Shown: positions 44,173 to 53,757 of the stretch, piece after piece | How positions within the stretch are numbered: the first letter of the stretch is position 1 | Layout of the letters: the number at the start of each line of letters is the position of its first letter | Assembly (NCBI RefSeq): GCF_000169335.1 | Contig: NZ_AAXW01000013.1 | Location: 1 to 64,000, forward strand | DNA length: 64,000 nt | Reading direction: 5' to 3' | Source: Crocosphaera chwakensis CCY0110 | Lineage (GTDB): Bacteria > Cyanobacteriota > Cyanobacteriia > Cyanobacteriales > Microcystaceae | Translations under genes and position numbers: made by a program | The notes under the pieces: model-generated | Seen by the model: the letters and a program-made list of their open reading frames with translations, nothing else | Database searches by the model: none | Told to the model about the DNA's origin: nothing

Positions 44173-44996
44173 TGTTAATTATCCTCGCTTTAAGGCCAAA
44201 ACTAAATTTAATTAATGAGAAGCTACCAGAAATTTTTCTTTTGTTTGATTGGTTTAGCCATTAGAAAAATTGTTTTTAGACTGGACAAGCGTCAAGCTAA
44301 TAGATATATTTACCTAATAGCTTTAAAGATCTAATCTAGCGTCAAACATTATCCTTCTAGTATCAAACACTAGGCGAAAAATTTGCACGGGGGTAGCTAA
44401 CTTATCAACCTTCTATATAAACAATAGAGAAACTTGGCCCCTTTGACAATATAAACCGCCATGATATTTTCTAATCTGATGGTTAACCAAAGTTAATAGT
44501 TAAGGTCAAAGCTGGAGAGATTTTTGTTGTATCCCTGACTGAGTCTTGCTCTGAGGGATCGGACTGTTTTATAATTTCTTCATCATGAGAACTAAAAATC
44601 CTCAATCAACCGATGACAGGGAATTGAGGAGTCTAGTGTCTATTTTTACTTTTGCGGATTATTCAGAGATGACTTTTTTTATATTGTCTAATTTTTTTAG
44701 GTTGTAATCTCAGTCATCTTTTCATTTGTCTGAGTGATTATAGTTTTATTAATTAATCATTAATCATTAATCATTAATAATTATTTTCGTTGCAAGGCAT
44801 TACAGTTATTCTTGATTTTTCACTTTTCAAAAAAGACTTACTATTTTAAAAAATGTTGAAAATATTTTTAATATTAAAAGAGGTTGCTAAGACAACCTCT
44901 TTGGGATTCTTTACCAACATAATTATCATAATTTAAAAACTACTTTTATTAATTTTTTTATGATAATTATTGATCGGTGAATTTTGAATCATCCTA
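44173..44996. other. Long gene-free region upstream of ccmK2
   Basis: 824 bases without an open frame I trust, between the start of the ccm operon and the 3' end of ndhD (both minus strand). It must contain the ccm promoter, but I see no convincing -35/-10 pair. It holds an imperfect hairpin (TCCTCAAT...ATTGAGGA, about 44601-44632), AT-rich TTAATCATTAATCATTAAT repeats near 44751-44778, and the ndhD terminator at 44877. A small RNA or long leader is possible but not demonstrable here. Confidence 0.6.
44877..44902 (-). terminator. Terminator after ndhD
   Basis: Perfect 10-bp stem AAAGAGGTTG / CAACCTCTTT with a 6-base loop. On the minus strand it is followed by TTAATATTAAAAATATTTT. It lies 94 bases beyond the ndhD stop. 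Confidence 0.7.
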
Positions 44997-46694
44997 TTAT
45001 TTTATAGTGGCTACAACAGAGGCGTTCTCCGAAGTTTTCACTTTAGGTGAAAGCAAACCTTTGGCATAAATTTTAGGATTTTCTTGGGAGATTTGGGTGT
45101 AAGATTGACGAACTTGTGTATTTAAAGCGACCGTCTTCACATCATATAACTGTGTCGCTATCTTAGGATAGATACCAATAGCAATAATTAACACGAGGAA
45201 AGAAAGAGCAATAAATACTTCTCTTGGTTTACCATCGCTATAGTCAGCTTGTTCTGGTAAAACACAGTTAGTTCCGAAACACATGGTTTCCTGATTATCT
45301 TGATAATCTTTTTGTCGTACCGTATCCCCTACAACACAGACTGGAATTTTGCCAGTGCCATAAAATAACTGTCGTAGCATAGACAGTAAATAAATGGGGG
45401 TAAGAATAACACCGACTGCTGATAAAAAGACGGTAACGGTGCGAAAATTAGAACTATAGATGTCGCTATTACTAAAACCGAGAAAAACGGCGATTTCGCT
45501 GGCAAAGCCACTCATCCCAGGAAGGGCTAAAGAAGCCATCGCACCGGCAGTAAATAAAGCGAATACTTTGGGCATTTTTTCCCCAATATCCCCCATATCA
45601 TTCAATGCGAGGGTGTGGGTGCGATCGTAAGTAACACCGGCTAAAAAGAATAGTAGGGCAGCAATTAAACCATGAGAAAGCATTTGTAGCATTGCGCCAC
45701 TCATTCCCAAGTCGGTAAAAGAGGCAATTCCCAACAGAACAAAGCCCATGTGAGACACGGAGGAATAGGCTAAACGACGTTTCATATTAGTCTGTCCAAA
45801 GGAAGTTAAAGCCCCGTAGACAATATTCACTACCCCTAATGTGGCTAAAATGGGAGCAAAATAAATATGAGCATCGGATAATAGTCCCATATTAAGGCGA
45901 ATTAATCCGTAGCCTCCCATTTTCAAAAGTACACCGGCTAAAATCATCGATACAGGGGCTGACGCTTCTCCGTGAGCATCAGGCAGCCAAGTATGAAGGG
46001 GAAAAACCGCTAATTTTACACCAAAGGCAATTAATAATCCCGCATAAAGTAATAATTCGAGTCCTAAAGGATAATCTTTTAATCCCAGTTCAACTATGTC
46101 GAAAGTTAGATTATCCCCTCCGTATAAAGCCATTGCTAATGCTGCAACTAAAATGAAGATGGATGCGGCCGCTGTATATAATAAGAATTTCATAGCTGCG
46201 TATTGTCGTTTTTGTCCTCCCCAAACGGAAATAAGGAGATAGACGGGAACCAGTTCTAATTCCCACATGATGAACAGCAGAAGGACATCTTGAGCCACGA
46301 AAACCCCAATTTGTGCTGCGTATAACATCAGCATCAAGGTATAAAATAGACGGGGTTTATGATCTAGTTGCCAAGCGGAAAACATGGCAAGAGTGGTTAC
46401 CAGTCCAGCTAAAAGGACAAGAGGCATGGAAATGCCATCCACCGAAACAGTCCAACTCAGTCCTAACGTGGGCAACCATTGATAGGTTTCGACTAACTGG
46501 AAATTAGAGTTACTCGTATCATAATTTTGGGCAAAAACGTAACACATCAAAACAAAATCAGCGATCGCAACTCCTATGGCATACCACCGTACTTGTTTAC
46601 CGTCTTTCACCGGCAGCACAGGGATCACTAAAGAGGCCATTAGCGGCAAGAGAATGATCGCAGTTAACCAAGGAAATGAAGTTAATATCATCAA
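44997..46694 (-). CDS. ndhD: NAD(P)H-quinone oxidoreductase chain 4 (NdhD1/D2-like)
   Basis: Proton-pumping antiporter-like subunit of thylakoid NDH-1. Fourteen or so hydrophobic helices; the family core includes the pump residues in MWELELVPVYLLISVWGG, FGVKLAVFPLHTWLPDAHGEASAPVSMILAGVLLKMGGYGLIR, and MKRRLAYSSVSHMGFVLLG. The sequence is of the respiratory/cyclic NdhD1 or NdhD2 type rather than the CO2-uptake type (inference from overall similarity). Length of 565 residues is slightly long because of a hydrophilic insert (about residues 450-485, CVVGDTVRQKDYQDNQET) between late helices. Divergent from the ndhF-ndhD operon. Confidence 0.93.
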   Translation of the reverse strand: MMILTSFPWLTAIILLPLMASLVIPVLPVKDGKQVRWYAIGVAIADFVLMCYVFAQNYDTSNSNFQLVETYQWLPTLGLSWTVSVDGISMPLVLLAGLVTTLAMFSAWQLDHKPRLFYTLMLMLYAAQIGVFVAQDVLLLFIMWELELVPVYLLISVWGGQKRQYAAMKFLLYTAAASIFILVAALAMALYGGDNLTFDIVELGLKDYPLGLELLLYAGLLIAFGVKLAVFPLHTWLPDAHGEASAPVSMILAGVLLKMGGYGLIRLNMGLLSDAHIYFAPILATLGVVNIVYGALTSFGQTNMKRRLAYSSVSHMGFVLLGIASFTDLGMSGAMLQMLSHGLIAALLFFLAGVTYDRTHTLALNDMGDIGEKMPKVFALFTAGAMASLALPGMSGFASEIAVFLGFSNSDIYSSNFRTVTVFLSAVGVILTPIYLLSMLRQLFYGTGKIPVCVVGDTVRQKDYQDNQETMCFGTNCVLPEQADYSDGKPREVFIALSFLVLIIAIGIYPKIATQLYDVKTVALNTQVRQSYTQISQENPKIYAKGLLSPKVKTSENASVVATIK

Positions 46695-46884
46695 TTATTA
46701 TCAAAAATACTAAGGCTAAGTAACAGCATTATATTAGATTTTGTCAAGATTAGTTTATTATTTTTTAATATTGTTCTAGGGGTTAGTTAACATCCTTGGA
46801 TAAAGATGGTACGATTCACGATTAAATATGAAGTTTGGTAGGAAGGGTCAAGATCAATTCAAAATTAAATGTAATTAATGATAA

Positions 46885-48783
46885 ATGATGAATGATTTTT
46901 TATTACACAGTAGTTGGTTAATTCCGTTTTACGGTTTAATCGGTGCGTTATTAACGTTACCGTGGTCTTTAGGAATGATTAAGCGTACAGGTCCTCGACC
47001 TGCTGCTTATTTGAACCTATTAATGACCTTATTATCCTTTGTTCATGGGTCTATCGCTTTTAGTTTAATTTGGCAAGGAAAAACGGAACAATTAGTTTTC
47101 AAATGGCTAAGTGTGGCTGATTTAGATTTATTCTTATCGGTGGATTTATCCCCTGTGAGTTTAGGGGCCCTAGAATTAATCACAGGGATTAGTCTTTTAG
47201 CCCAAATCTATGCTTTAGGCTACATGGAGAAAGATTGGTCTTTAGCTCGCTTTTTTGGCTTAATGGGAGTGTTTGAAGCTGCTTTAGGAGGAATCGCTCT
47301 TAGTGACTCTTTACTCCTCAGTTATGGACTACTAGAAATTTTAACCCTGTCAACTTATCTATTAGTGGGATTTTGGTATGCTCAACCTTTGGTAGTAACC
47401 GCAGCGAGAGACGCATTTTTGACGAAACGGGTGGGGGATATTATTTTGTTAATGGGGTTAGTGGCTCTATCGAGTTATGGAGAAGGATTAACCTTTTCAG
47501 AATTAGAAAATTGGGCGTTAACTGACCCAGTACCCCCTTTAACCGCTACATTATTAGGATTATCTCTCATTGCTGGCCCTACAGGTAAATGCGCTCAATT
47601 TCCGTTAAATTTGTGGTTAGATGAGGCTATGGAAGGGCCAAACCCGGCGGGAATTATGCGAAACTCCATTGTTGTCTCTGCTGGAGCTTATGTCTTAATT
47701 AAGCTACAACCCGTGTTTACCTTGTCCCCTATTGCCTCTGATGTGTTGATTGTTTTAGGGACTGTAACCGCTATTGGTGCATCTTTAATTGCAATGGCCC
47801 AAATTGATATTAAACGGGCGTTGTGCCATTCTACCAGTGCTTACTTGGGGTTAGTGTTTATTGCTGTGGGGTTGGGCCATGTGGATATTGCCTTTCTGTT
47901 GGTGTTTAGCCATGCGATCGCCAAAGCCTTATTATTTATGAGTGCAGGTTCAGCGATTTTAACCACCAGTGACCAAAATATAACAGAAATGGGGGGTTTA
48001 TGGTCAAGAATGCCTGCTACAACTACGGCGTTTGTGGTTGGCTCTGCTGGAATGGTAGCCTTGTTGCCGATGGGGATGTTTTGGACTTGGGCAAAATGGT
48101 TTGATGGCTCTTGGAATGTGTCGTTATGGTTATTAGCGATCTTAGTGTTTGTTAATGCTCTATGTGCTTTTAATTTAACCCGTATTTTTCGCTCTGTTTT
48201 CTTGGGGACTCCTCAGAAGAAAACACGTCGAGCGCCCGAGGTTCCCTGGCCGATGGCGGTTCCAATGGTGACGTTAACTATTTTTACTTTAATTGCTCCT
48301 TTAGCTCCCATTCGCTGGCCGTTGTGGTTATCCCAAGTTAGTCCTGTGGTGAATAATAATTCTTTTGCTGTTAAATGGGCAATTCCTTTGTTAATTTTGT
48401 CGGGTTTATTAGGCTGTTTAGTGGGCATTTTTCGTCCTATTCGTCGCTCTTGGGAACGATTGGCTAATCTTTATTTACGCTTTTTCCAAGATTTATTTGC
48501 TTATGACTTTTATTTAGATAAAGTTTATGAGTTTACCGTAGTGGCATTGGTAGCTAATATTTCTAAAATAACAGCTTGGTTTGATCGCTATGTAGTCGAT
48601 GGAATGGTTAATTTAGTTAGTTTATTTACCATTTTTAGTGGTAATGCTTTGAAGTATAATGTATCAGGTCAATCGCAGTTTTATATACTGACAATTTTTA
48701 TCGCAGTTAGTTTTTTACTGTGGTTTATGTTGAATGGTCAATGGTCGGTAATTACTGAGTTTTGGTCAGGATTTTTTCATTAA
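46885..48783 (+). CDS. ndhF: NAD(P)H-quinone oxidoreductase chain 5 (NdhF3/F4-like)
   Basis: Membrane-arm subunit of NDH-1, 632 residues with about 15 hydrophobic helices. The N-terminus (SSWLIPFYGLIGALLTLPWS, then GPRPAAYLN) is typical of NdhF3/NdhF4, the forms used by NDH-1MS complexes that convert CO2 to bicarbonate. Other motifs are LTLSTYLLVGFWYAQPL, FLTKRVGDIILLMGL, GKCAQFPLNLWLDEAMEGPNPAGIMRNSIVVSAGAYVLIKL, and the piston helix near the C-terminus. It begins ATGATG, and either codon may start. Followed on the same strand by an ndhD gene 102 bases downstream, the operon order of CO2-uptake genes. Confidence 0.93.
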   Translation: MMNDFLLHSSWLIPFYGLIGALLTLPWSLGMIKRTGPRPAAYLNLLMTLLSFVHGSIAFSLIWQGKTEQLVFKWLSVADLDLFLSVDLSPVSLGALELITGISLLAQIYALGYMEKDWSLARFFGLMGVFEAALGGIALSDSLLLSYGLLEILTLSTYLLVGFWYAQPLVVTAARDAFLTKRVGDIILLMGLVALSSYGEGLTFSELENWALTDPVPPLTATLLGLSLIAGPTGKCAQFPLNLWLDEAMEGPNPAGIMRNSIVVSAGAYVLIKLQPVFTLSPIASDVLIVLGTVTAIGASLIAMAQIDIKRALCHSTSAYLGLVFIAVGLGHVDIAFLLVFSHAIAKALLFMSAGSAILTTSDQNITEMGGLWSRMPATTTAFVVGSAGMVALLPMGMFWTWAKWFDGSWNVSLWLLAILVFVNALCAFNLTRIFRSVFLGTPQKKTRRAPEVPWPMAVPMVTLTIFTLIAPLAPIRWPLWLSQVSPVVNNNSFAVKWAIPLLILSGLLGCLVGIFRPIRRSWERLANLYLRFFQDLFAYDFYLDKVYEFTVVALVANISKITAWFDRYVVDGMVNLVSLFTIFSGNALKYNVSGQSQFYILTIFIAVSFLLWFMLNGQWSVITEFWSGFFH

Positions 48784-48885
48784 AAATTAGTAGAGATATG
48801 TTATTAATTATCTCTACGGAAGACTAAAAAAATTTGCAAATGACTGACTTGAATTTGATTTTTTATCTAGGAGAACCCAAAATTA

Positions 48886-50388
48886 ATGATGCTTAGTGCT
48901 TTAATTGTTATACCGTTACTAGGAGCCATTATAATTGCCAGTTTACCAGGTAAACAAGATCGGGGCTTTTATCGATCTTTAGCTCTTATTTTTACCAGCA
49001 TTTTATTAGGTTTAACCTTATTGATAGGGTTTCAGTTTGATCTGAATAACCCTAATATTCAATTCAATGAGTTTATTCCTTGGATTACAGGCATCGGTTT
49101 AAATTATCATTTAGGAGTTGATGGTTTATCTTTTCCTTTAGTTTTTCTGAATAGTTTATTAACGTTAATTGCTATTTATTCTAGTGATAAAAATATTGAA
49201 AGATCCCGATTTTATTACGCTCTCATTTTAGTTTTAAATAGTGGGGTATCAGGAGCATTTTTAGCTCAGGATGTTCTCTTATTTTTCCTCTTTTATGAAT
49301 TAGAAATTATTCCGCTTTATTTTCTCATTGCTATTTGGGGAGGTGGAAAACGAGGTTACGCTGCCATGAAATTTCTATTATACACCGCCGTTTCAGGAAT
49401 TTTAGTTTTAGCGTCATTTTTGGGCTTAGTGTGGCTATCAGGAGCATCTACGTTTGACTATGAGCCTTTACGTAGCCATAATTTACCCCTATCAACTCAA
49501 TTATTACTACTGGCTCCGCTACTCATTGGGTTAGCCATCAAAATACCGATTTTTCCTTTTCATACTTGGTTACCAGATGCTCACGTAGAAGCATCTACCC
49601 CTGTTTCTGTATTATTAGCCGGGGTTTTGCTGAAGTTAGGTACTTATGGACTGTTGCGCTTCGGTGTGGGTTTATTTTTGGATGCTTGGGTTTATCTGGC
49701 TCCCTGGTTGGCAACGTTAGCAGCCATTAGCGCATTATATGGGGCTTCCTGTGCCATTGTGCAGAAGGATATGAAGAAGGTTGTCGCTTACTCTTCTATT
49801 GCTCACATGGCTTACATTTTATTAGCTGCTGCTGCGACGACTCGCTTAAGCATCACCGCAGCAACGTTTCAAATGGTTAGTCATGGTTTAATTTCTGCTA
49901 TGTTATTCCTGTTGGTTGGGGTGGTTTATAAGAAGACAGGAAGCCGAGATGTTGACTTTTTACGGGGTTTATTGAACCCTCAGCGCGGTTTACCCATTAC
50001 GGGGAGTTTAATTATTTTAGGGGTAATGGCCAGTGCTGGTATTCCTGGAATGGTGGGCTTTATTGCTGAATTTTTGGTATTTCGGGGGAGTTTCCCTATT
50101 TTCCCGATACAAACCTTACTTTGTTTAGTGGGTAGTGGCTTGACGGCGGTTTATTTCTTGTTGATGGTTAATAAAGTTTTCTTTGGTCGCTTAACTGAAG
50201 AATTATCCCAAATACCAAAGGTTTTATGGTCTGAACGGTTTCCTGCTTTCGTTTTAGCTCTTTTAATCGTCATTTTAGGTATTCAACCTAGTTGGATGGT
50301 GCAATGGAGCGAACCCCAAGCGGGTTTATTGTTAACAGGACAATCTCAAATGGAGGCAACAGTTAACTTTAATAAAGGGGTTTCTTAA
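48886..50388 (+). CDS. ndhD: NAD(P)H-quinone oxidoreductase chain 4 (NdhD3/D4-like)
   Basis: Second NdhD in the window, 500 residues, partner of the preceding NdhF. Core motifs are FFLFYELEIIPLYFLIAIWGGGKRGYAAMKFLLYT, LAIKIPIFPFHTWLPDAHVEASTPVSVLLAGVLLKLGTYGLLRF and MKKVVAYSSIAHMAYILLA. It lacks the hydrophilic insert of the divergent ndhD. The ribosome site TAGGAG precedes the start. Adjacency to ndhF and the carboxysome operon supports a role in inducible or constitutive CO2 uptake (NDH-1MS or MS'). The CO2-hydration subunit gene (cupA or cupB) that normally follows is not here; a terminator ends the operon. Confidence 0.92.
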   Translation: MMLSALIVIPLLGAIIIASLPGKQDRGFYRSLALIFTSILLGLTLLIGFQFDLNNPNIQFNEFIPWITGIGLNYHLGVDGLSFPLVFLNSLLTLIAIYSSDKNIERSRFYYALILVLNSGVSGAFLAQDVLLFFLFYELEIIPLYFLIAIWGGGKRGYAAMKFLLYTAVSGILVLASFLGLVWLSGASTFDYEPLRSHNLPLSTQLLLLAPLLIGLAIKIPIFPFHTWLPDAHVEASTPVSVLLAGVLLKLGTYGLLRFGVGLFLDAWVYLAPWLATLAAISALYGASCAIVQKDMKKVVAYSSIAHMAYILLAAAATTRLSITAATFQMVSHGLISAMLFLLVGVVYKKTGSRDVDFLRGLLNPQRGLPITGSLIILGVMASAGIPGMVGFIAEFLVFRGSFPIFPIQTLLCLVGSGLTAVYFLLMVNKVFFGRLTEELSQIPKVLWSERFPAFVLALLIVILGIQPSWMVQWSEPQAGLLLTGQSQMEATVNFNKGVS

Positions 50389-50410
50389 ACTGAGTTTTTT
50401 TGTTATTTGG

Positions 50411-50446
50411 GGAAGATATTCCCATCAAGATATCTTCCTTTTTTTT
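50411..50446 (+). terminator. Terminator of the ndhF-ndhD operon
   Basis: Stem GGAAGATAT / ATATCTTCC with a 10-base loop, followed immediately by eight T. It starts 23 bases after the ndhD stop. Confidence 0.85.
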
Positions 50447-50605
50447 CTAACACATATGTGTGATATTATGTTATTAAGATATAGCATAGTTTATTATAGC
50501 AAACTTTTTATTTAATATTTACTCACCCTATAATATTAAGATTATGCTATCTTTTTATTTAGTGATCAATTACATCCATTTTTGAAAATACAGGTTACAA
50601 TTTTA

Positions 50606-50929
50606 ATGATTACGAACAAACAAAAGCCGATGAACAAACTACAAACTTTCAAAACTTGCTTACAAGCACAAAAAGCTGATTTAAAACAACAATACCATGT
50701 TAAAGAATTGGGAATTTTTGGCTCCTATGTTAGAGGAGAAGCTAAACCGAATAGCGATTTAGATTTGCTTATCGAATTTGAACCCGAATATCGTTTCGGG
50801 TTATTAACTTTTTGTCATTTAGAAAACTATCTTAGTGAACTATTAGGGATTAATGTTGATTTAGTAATCAAGGATAGTCTGAAACCAAAAATTGGTCAAC
50901 AGATTCTCTCGGAAGTTATTTATATATGA
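50606..50929 (+). CDS. MntA-type nucleotidyltransferase antitoxin
   Basis: A 107-residue minimal nucleotidyltransferase. The signature GSYVRGEAKPNSDLDLLIEF (from Gly39) provides GS and two metal-binding aspartates (Asp51, Asp53). In characterised MntA-HepT pairs this antitoxin adds AMP groups to a tyrosine of the HEPN toxin, switching it off. The frame extends to a TTG at 50582, and another ATG is at 50630; the ATG at 50606 is chosen as the first ATG, without a clear ribosome site at any of them. The stop overlaps the toxin start by four bases (ATGA), typical of a toxin-antitoxin operon. Confidence 0.9.
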   Translation: MITNKQKPMNKLQTFKTCLQAQKADLKQQYHVKELGIFGSYVRGEAKPNSDLDLLIEFEPEYRFGLLTFCHLENYLSELLGINVDLVIKDSLKPKIGQQILSEVIYI

Positions 50930-51297
50930 TTAAACGATACAGCGAAGACTATTTAAGAGATATAAAAGAAGGAATAGAATTAGCCATTGAATTTGTAGAA
51001 GGATTAAATTTTGAAGAATTTTGTCAGGACAAAAAGACAATTTTTGCTGTAACTAGAGCGATTCAAATTATAGGAGAAGCAGTGAAAAAACTTCCCTCAA
51101 GTCTTAGAGAAGCCAACCCTCAAATCCCTTGGAAAGATATTGCTAAAATGAGAGATAAAGTGACCCATCAATATTTTGCAATTAAATTAGATATCCTTTG
51201 GGAGACAATTAAGAATGATTTACCTATTTTGTTATCCATGATTGAGCCATTACTGACTGAACTTATGGAAAATAATGAAAATAATGAAAATGAATAA
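50926..51297 (+). CDS. HepT-type HEPN ribonuclease toxin
   Basis: A 123-residue all-helical HEPN protein of the HepT (DUF86) family. The RX4HXY motif is complete: Arg76, His81 and Tyr83 in MRDKVTHQYF, where Arg and His form the RNase active site and the Tyr is the AMPylation target of MntA. The N-terminus YLRDIKEGIELAIEFVEG and the middle AVTRAIQIIGEAVKKLP are the family helices. The tail ends in an Asn/Glu repeat. Forms a bicistron with the MntA gene by a 4-base overlap. No damaged motif, so the pair looks functional. Confidence 0.92.
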   Translation: MIKRYSEDYLRDIKEGIELAIEFVEGLNFEEFCQDKKTIFAVTRAIQIIGEAVKKLPSSLREANPQIPWKDIAKMRDKVTHQYFAIKLDILWETIKNDLPILLSMIEPLLTELMENNENNENE

Positions 51298-51306
51298 ATG
51301 TTTTCA

Positions 51307-52200
51307 TTAAAATTCTAAGGCTAACTGTCTTTGATTTCGATTTACTAATTGTTCAAATTCTTGTACAATATTAATATATTTTTTAGGAGCGATCGCACTA
51401 ACATTGAGATGACCTGCATCGGGAACTAAAAGCAGTTTTTTAGGAACTCTCGCAGCTTCATATAGGGTTTCACTCATGGTGTAAGGAACTTTGCGATCGC
51501 TGGTTCCATGAATCAACAACAAAGGCAGTTTTAATAAGGATAATTTAGCTAAAGAATCAAAGCGTTGATGTAACAATAATTTAGTGGGAAATAGTTTATA
51601 AATAAACCCTGAATGGTCAACCATATCCATCATAGAAGTGAAGGTATTTTCTACAATAATACCGGCTGCATGGGGTTTACGAATGCCTAAATCAATGGCA
51701 ACTGCGCCACCCAAAGAATGACCATAGATAAAGATATTTTGTGGTTTAATTTTACGTTCTTGGGTTAAATAAGCCCAGGCAACTTGAGAATCTCGGTATA
51801 TTTCTGATTCGGTAGGAAATTGACCTTTACTGAGGCCATAACCCCGATAATCAATGATAAAAACAGAATAGCCTTGATTGTAAAAGGTTTGAATTGTCCC
51901 TAAATTATGGCTAATATTTCCACCAATTCCATGTAAATACAATAAGACTTTTTCTGGATAAGAATTAGGGTTCATCCACCAACCGTGAACTTGTTCTATT
52001 TTGCCTTGAGGAGTCATCACTGATAACCAGATATCTTCGTAAGACATTCCTAAATCACCAGGAGTCATGTTCAGAGTCAAGGTAGGTTTATAAATGAGCC
52101 GATTTTGACCCATTATCAAGGCTGAACAAACAACCAGATAAGCTATTACTCCCACACCAACACTATTTAGTAATCCTTTCAATAGAAGATTAATCATCAT
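51307..52200 (-). CDS. Alpha/beta hydrolase, membrane-anchored
   Basis: A 297-residue alpha/beta hydrolase of the BEM46/YfhR-like group. An N-terminal hydrophobic anchor (about residues 6-30) is followed by VLLYLHGIGGNISHN (oxyanion HG region), the nucleophile elbow YGHSLGGAVAID, FTSMMDMVDHSG, the acid GTSDRKVPY and the His in DAGHLN. A complete triad is therefore present. The substrate is unknown; members act on esters or lipids at membranes. Convergent with the HepT gene, separated by about 10 bases; unrelated in function. Confidence 0.9.
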   Translation of the reverse strand: MMINLLLKGLLNSVGVGVIAYLVVCSALIMGQNRLIYKPTLTLNMTPGDLGMSYEDIWLSVMTPQGKIEQVHGWWMNPNSYPEKVLLYLHGIGGNISHNLGTIQTFYNQGYSVFIIDYRGYGLSKGQFPTESEIYRDSQVAWAYLTQERKIKPQNIFIYGHSLGGAVAIDLGIRKPHAAGIIVENTFTSMMDMVDHSGFIYKLFPTKLLLHQRFDSLAKLSLLKLPLLLIHGTSDRKVPYTMSETLYEAARVPKKLLLVPDAGHLNVSAIAPKKYINIVQEFEQLVNRNQRQLALEF

Positions 52201-52308
52201 CTAGGAATCATCCTCAAGTTTTGCGTCTTAATGTAGCAATAAAATTGTTAATGATGCTATTTTCAAAGCATGATAAGAATTTAACAATTATTACTATTAT
52301 CATTCTCC

Positions 52309-53757
52309 CTACTGTAACGGAGGTAATTGATTATGCCAATCCGTAGACTGTTCGTAGGCATAAGCTACCTGAAACAGTTTCCCTTCTTCGAGAACATTAC
52401 CGATTAATTGTAGACCAATGGGTAAGTTGTTGTCATCGAAACCGCAAGGAATACTCATCCCCGGTAAACCGGCTAAATTAACGGGAATAGTAGTTAAATC
52501 GGAGAGATACATACTCAAAGGGTCAGATGTTTTTTCCCCTGCTTTAAACGCTGTGGTGGGGGAGGTGGGACAAACTAAGACATCAACTTTTTCAAACCCT
52601 GCATCAAAATCTTGCTTAATTAAGGTGCGAACTTTTTGTGCTTTGAGATAATAAGCGTCATAATAACCAGCTGATAGGGTATAAGTTCCGATCATAATCC
52701 GTCGTTTAACCTCATTCCCAAAACCAACGGCGCGGGTTTTGGTGTACATATCGATTAGGGTGTCTGCTTCTTCGCGGATGCCGTATTTTACTGCATCGTA
52801 ACGGGCTAAATTAGAGGAAGCTTCTGAAGGGGCGATAATATAATAAGCTGGCAAACCGTAACGGAAACGGGGACAGGAAACATTGACAACTTTTGCCCCT
52901 AACGTTTTAAGATGATCGATCGCTGCTTTGACGGTTTTAGAGACAACGGGATCTAATCCTTCCCCAAAGGTTTCTTCGATCACACCGATGGTTAACCCGT
53001 CTAACGAAGGTTTGAGGAATTGGGTATAGTCGGGGATGGGGGTGTTAATGCTGGTGGAATCTTTAGAATCGTAACCTGCGATCGCCCCTAATAAGATAGC
53101 TGCATCTTCAACGTTACGGGCAAAGGGACCAATTTGATCTAAAGAAGAGGCATAAGCCACCAAACCAAAACGAGAAACTAGCCCATAGGTGGGTTTTAGC
53201 CCCACTACGCCACATAAAGAAGCCGGTTGACGGATCGAACCCCCTGTATCAGATCCCAAGGCGACAACGCATTCTGAGGCTGCTACAGCGGCCGCTGATC
53301 CTCCAGATGATCCCCCTGGAACCCTAGAGAGATCCCAAGGGTTAGCGGTGACATGATAACCAGAGTTTTCGGTAGAACTCCCCATAGCAAACTCATCGAG
53401 GTTGGTTTTGCCTACCATAACCGCCCCTGCGTCTTTTAATTTTTGGGTGACAGTCGATTCATAGGGAGGGACAAAATTAGCTAAAATTTTCGATCCGCAG
53501 GTGGTTTTGATGCCTGTGGTACACAGATTATCTTTAATACCGATAGGGATACCGGCTAACAGGCCAATTTCCTCATTTTTCGCGATTTTCTCATCGACTT
53601 TTTTGGCGGTTTCTAGGGCGTGATCGGCAGTAACTTGTAAGAAACTTTTGACTTTGGAGTCGACTGCGTTGATTCTTTCTAACGCTTCTATGGTAATTTC
53701 AACGGCCGATCGTTCTTTGTTAACTAATTGTTGATGGAGTTCTCGGATAGATGTCAT
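52309..53757 (-). CDS. gatA: Asp-tRNA(Asn)/Glu-tRNA(Gln) amidotransferase subunit A
   Basis: Amidase subunit of GatCAB, which makes Gln-tRNA(Gln) (and Asn-tRNA) by transamidation; cyanobacteria lack glutaminyl-tRNA synthetase, so this is essential. The amidase-signature triad is visible: Lys75 (GIKDNLCT), cis-Ser150 (PGGSSGGSAAA) and Ser174 (DTGGSIRQP). DEFAMGSSTENSGYHVTANPWD and the C-terminal GLPGMSIPCGF match GatA. Length of 482 residues is normal. gatB and gatC are not adjacent, as is usual in cyanobacteria. Confidence 0.97.
   Translation of the reverse strand: MTSIRELHQQLVNKERSAVEITIEALERINAVDSKVKSFLQVTADHALETAKKVDEKIAKNEEIGLLAGIPIGIKDNLCTTGIKTTCGSKILANFVPPYESTVTQKLKDAGAVMVGKTNLDEFAMGSSTENSGYHVTANPWDLSRVPGGSSGGSAAAVAASECVVALGSDTGGSIRQPASLCGVVGLKPTYGLVSRFGLVAYASSLDQIGPFARNVEDAAILLGAIAGYDSKDSTSINTPIPDYTQFLKPSLDGLTIGVIEETFGEGLDPVVSKTVKAAIDHLKTLGAKVVNVSCPRFRYGLPAYYIIAPSEASSNLARYDAVKYGIREEADTLIDMYTKTRAVGFGNEVKRRIMIGTYTLSAGYYDAYYLKAQKVRTLIKQDFDAGFEKVDVLVCPTSPTTAFKAGEKTSDPLSMYLSDLTTIPVNLAGLPGMSIPCGFDDNNLPIGLQLIGNVLEEGKLFQVAYAYEQSTDWHNQLPPLQ

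Noticed and set aside
46695..46884. NdhR/CcmR or CmpR operator between the divergent ndh genes
   Set aside because: Several T-N11-A and TCAAT-like matches exist in this AT-rich gap, but none is distinctive enough to claim.
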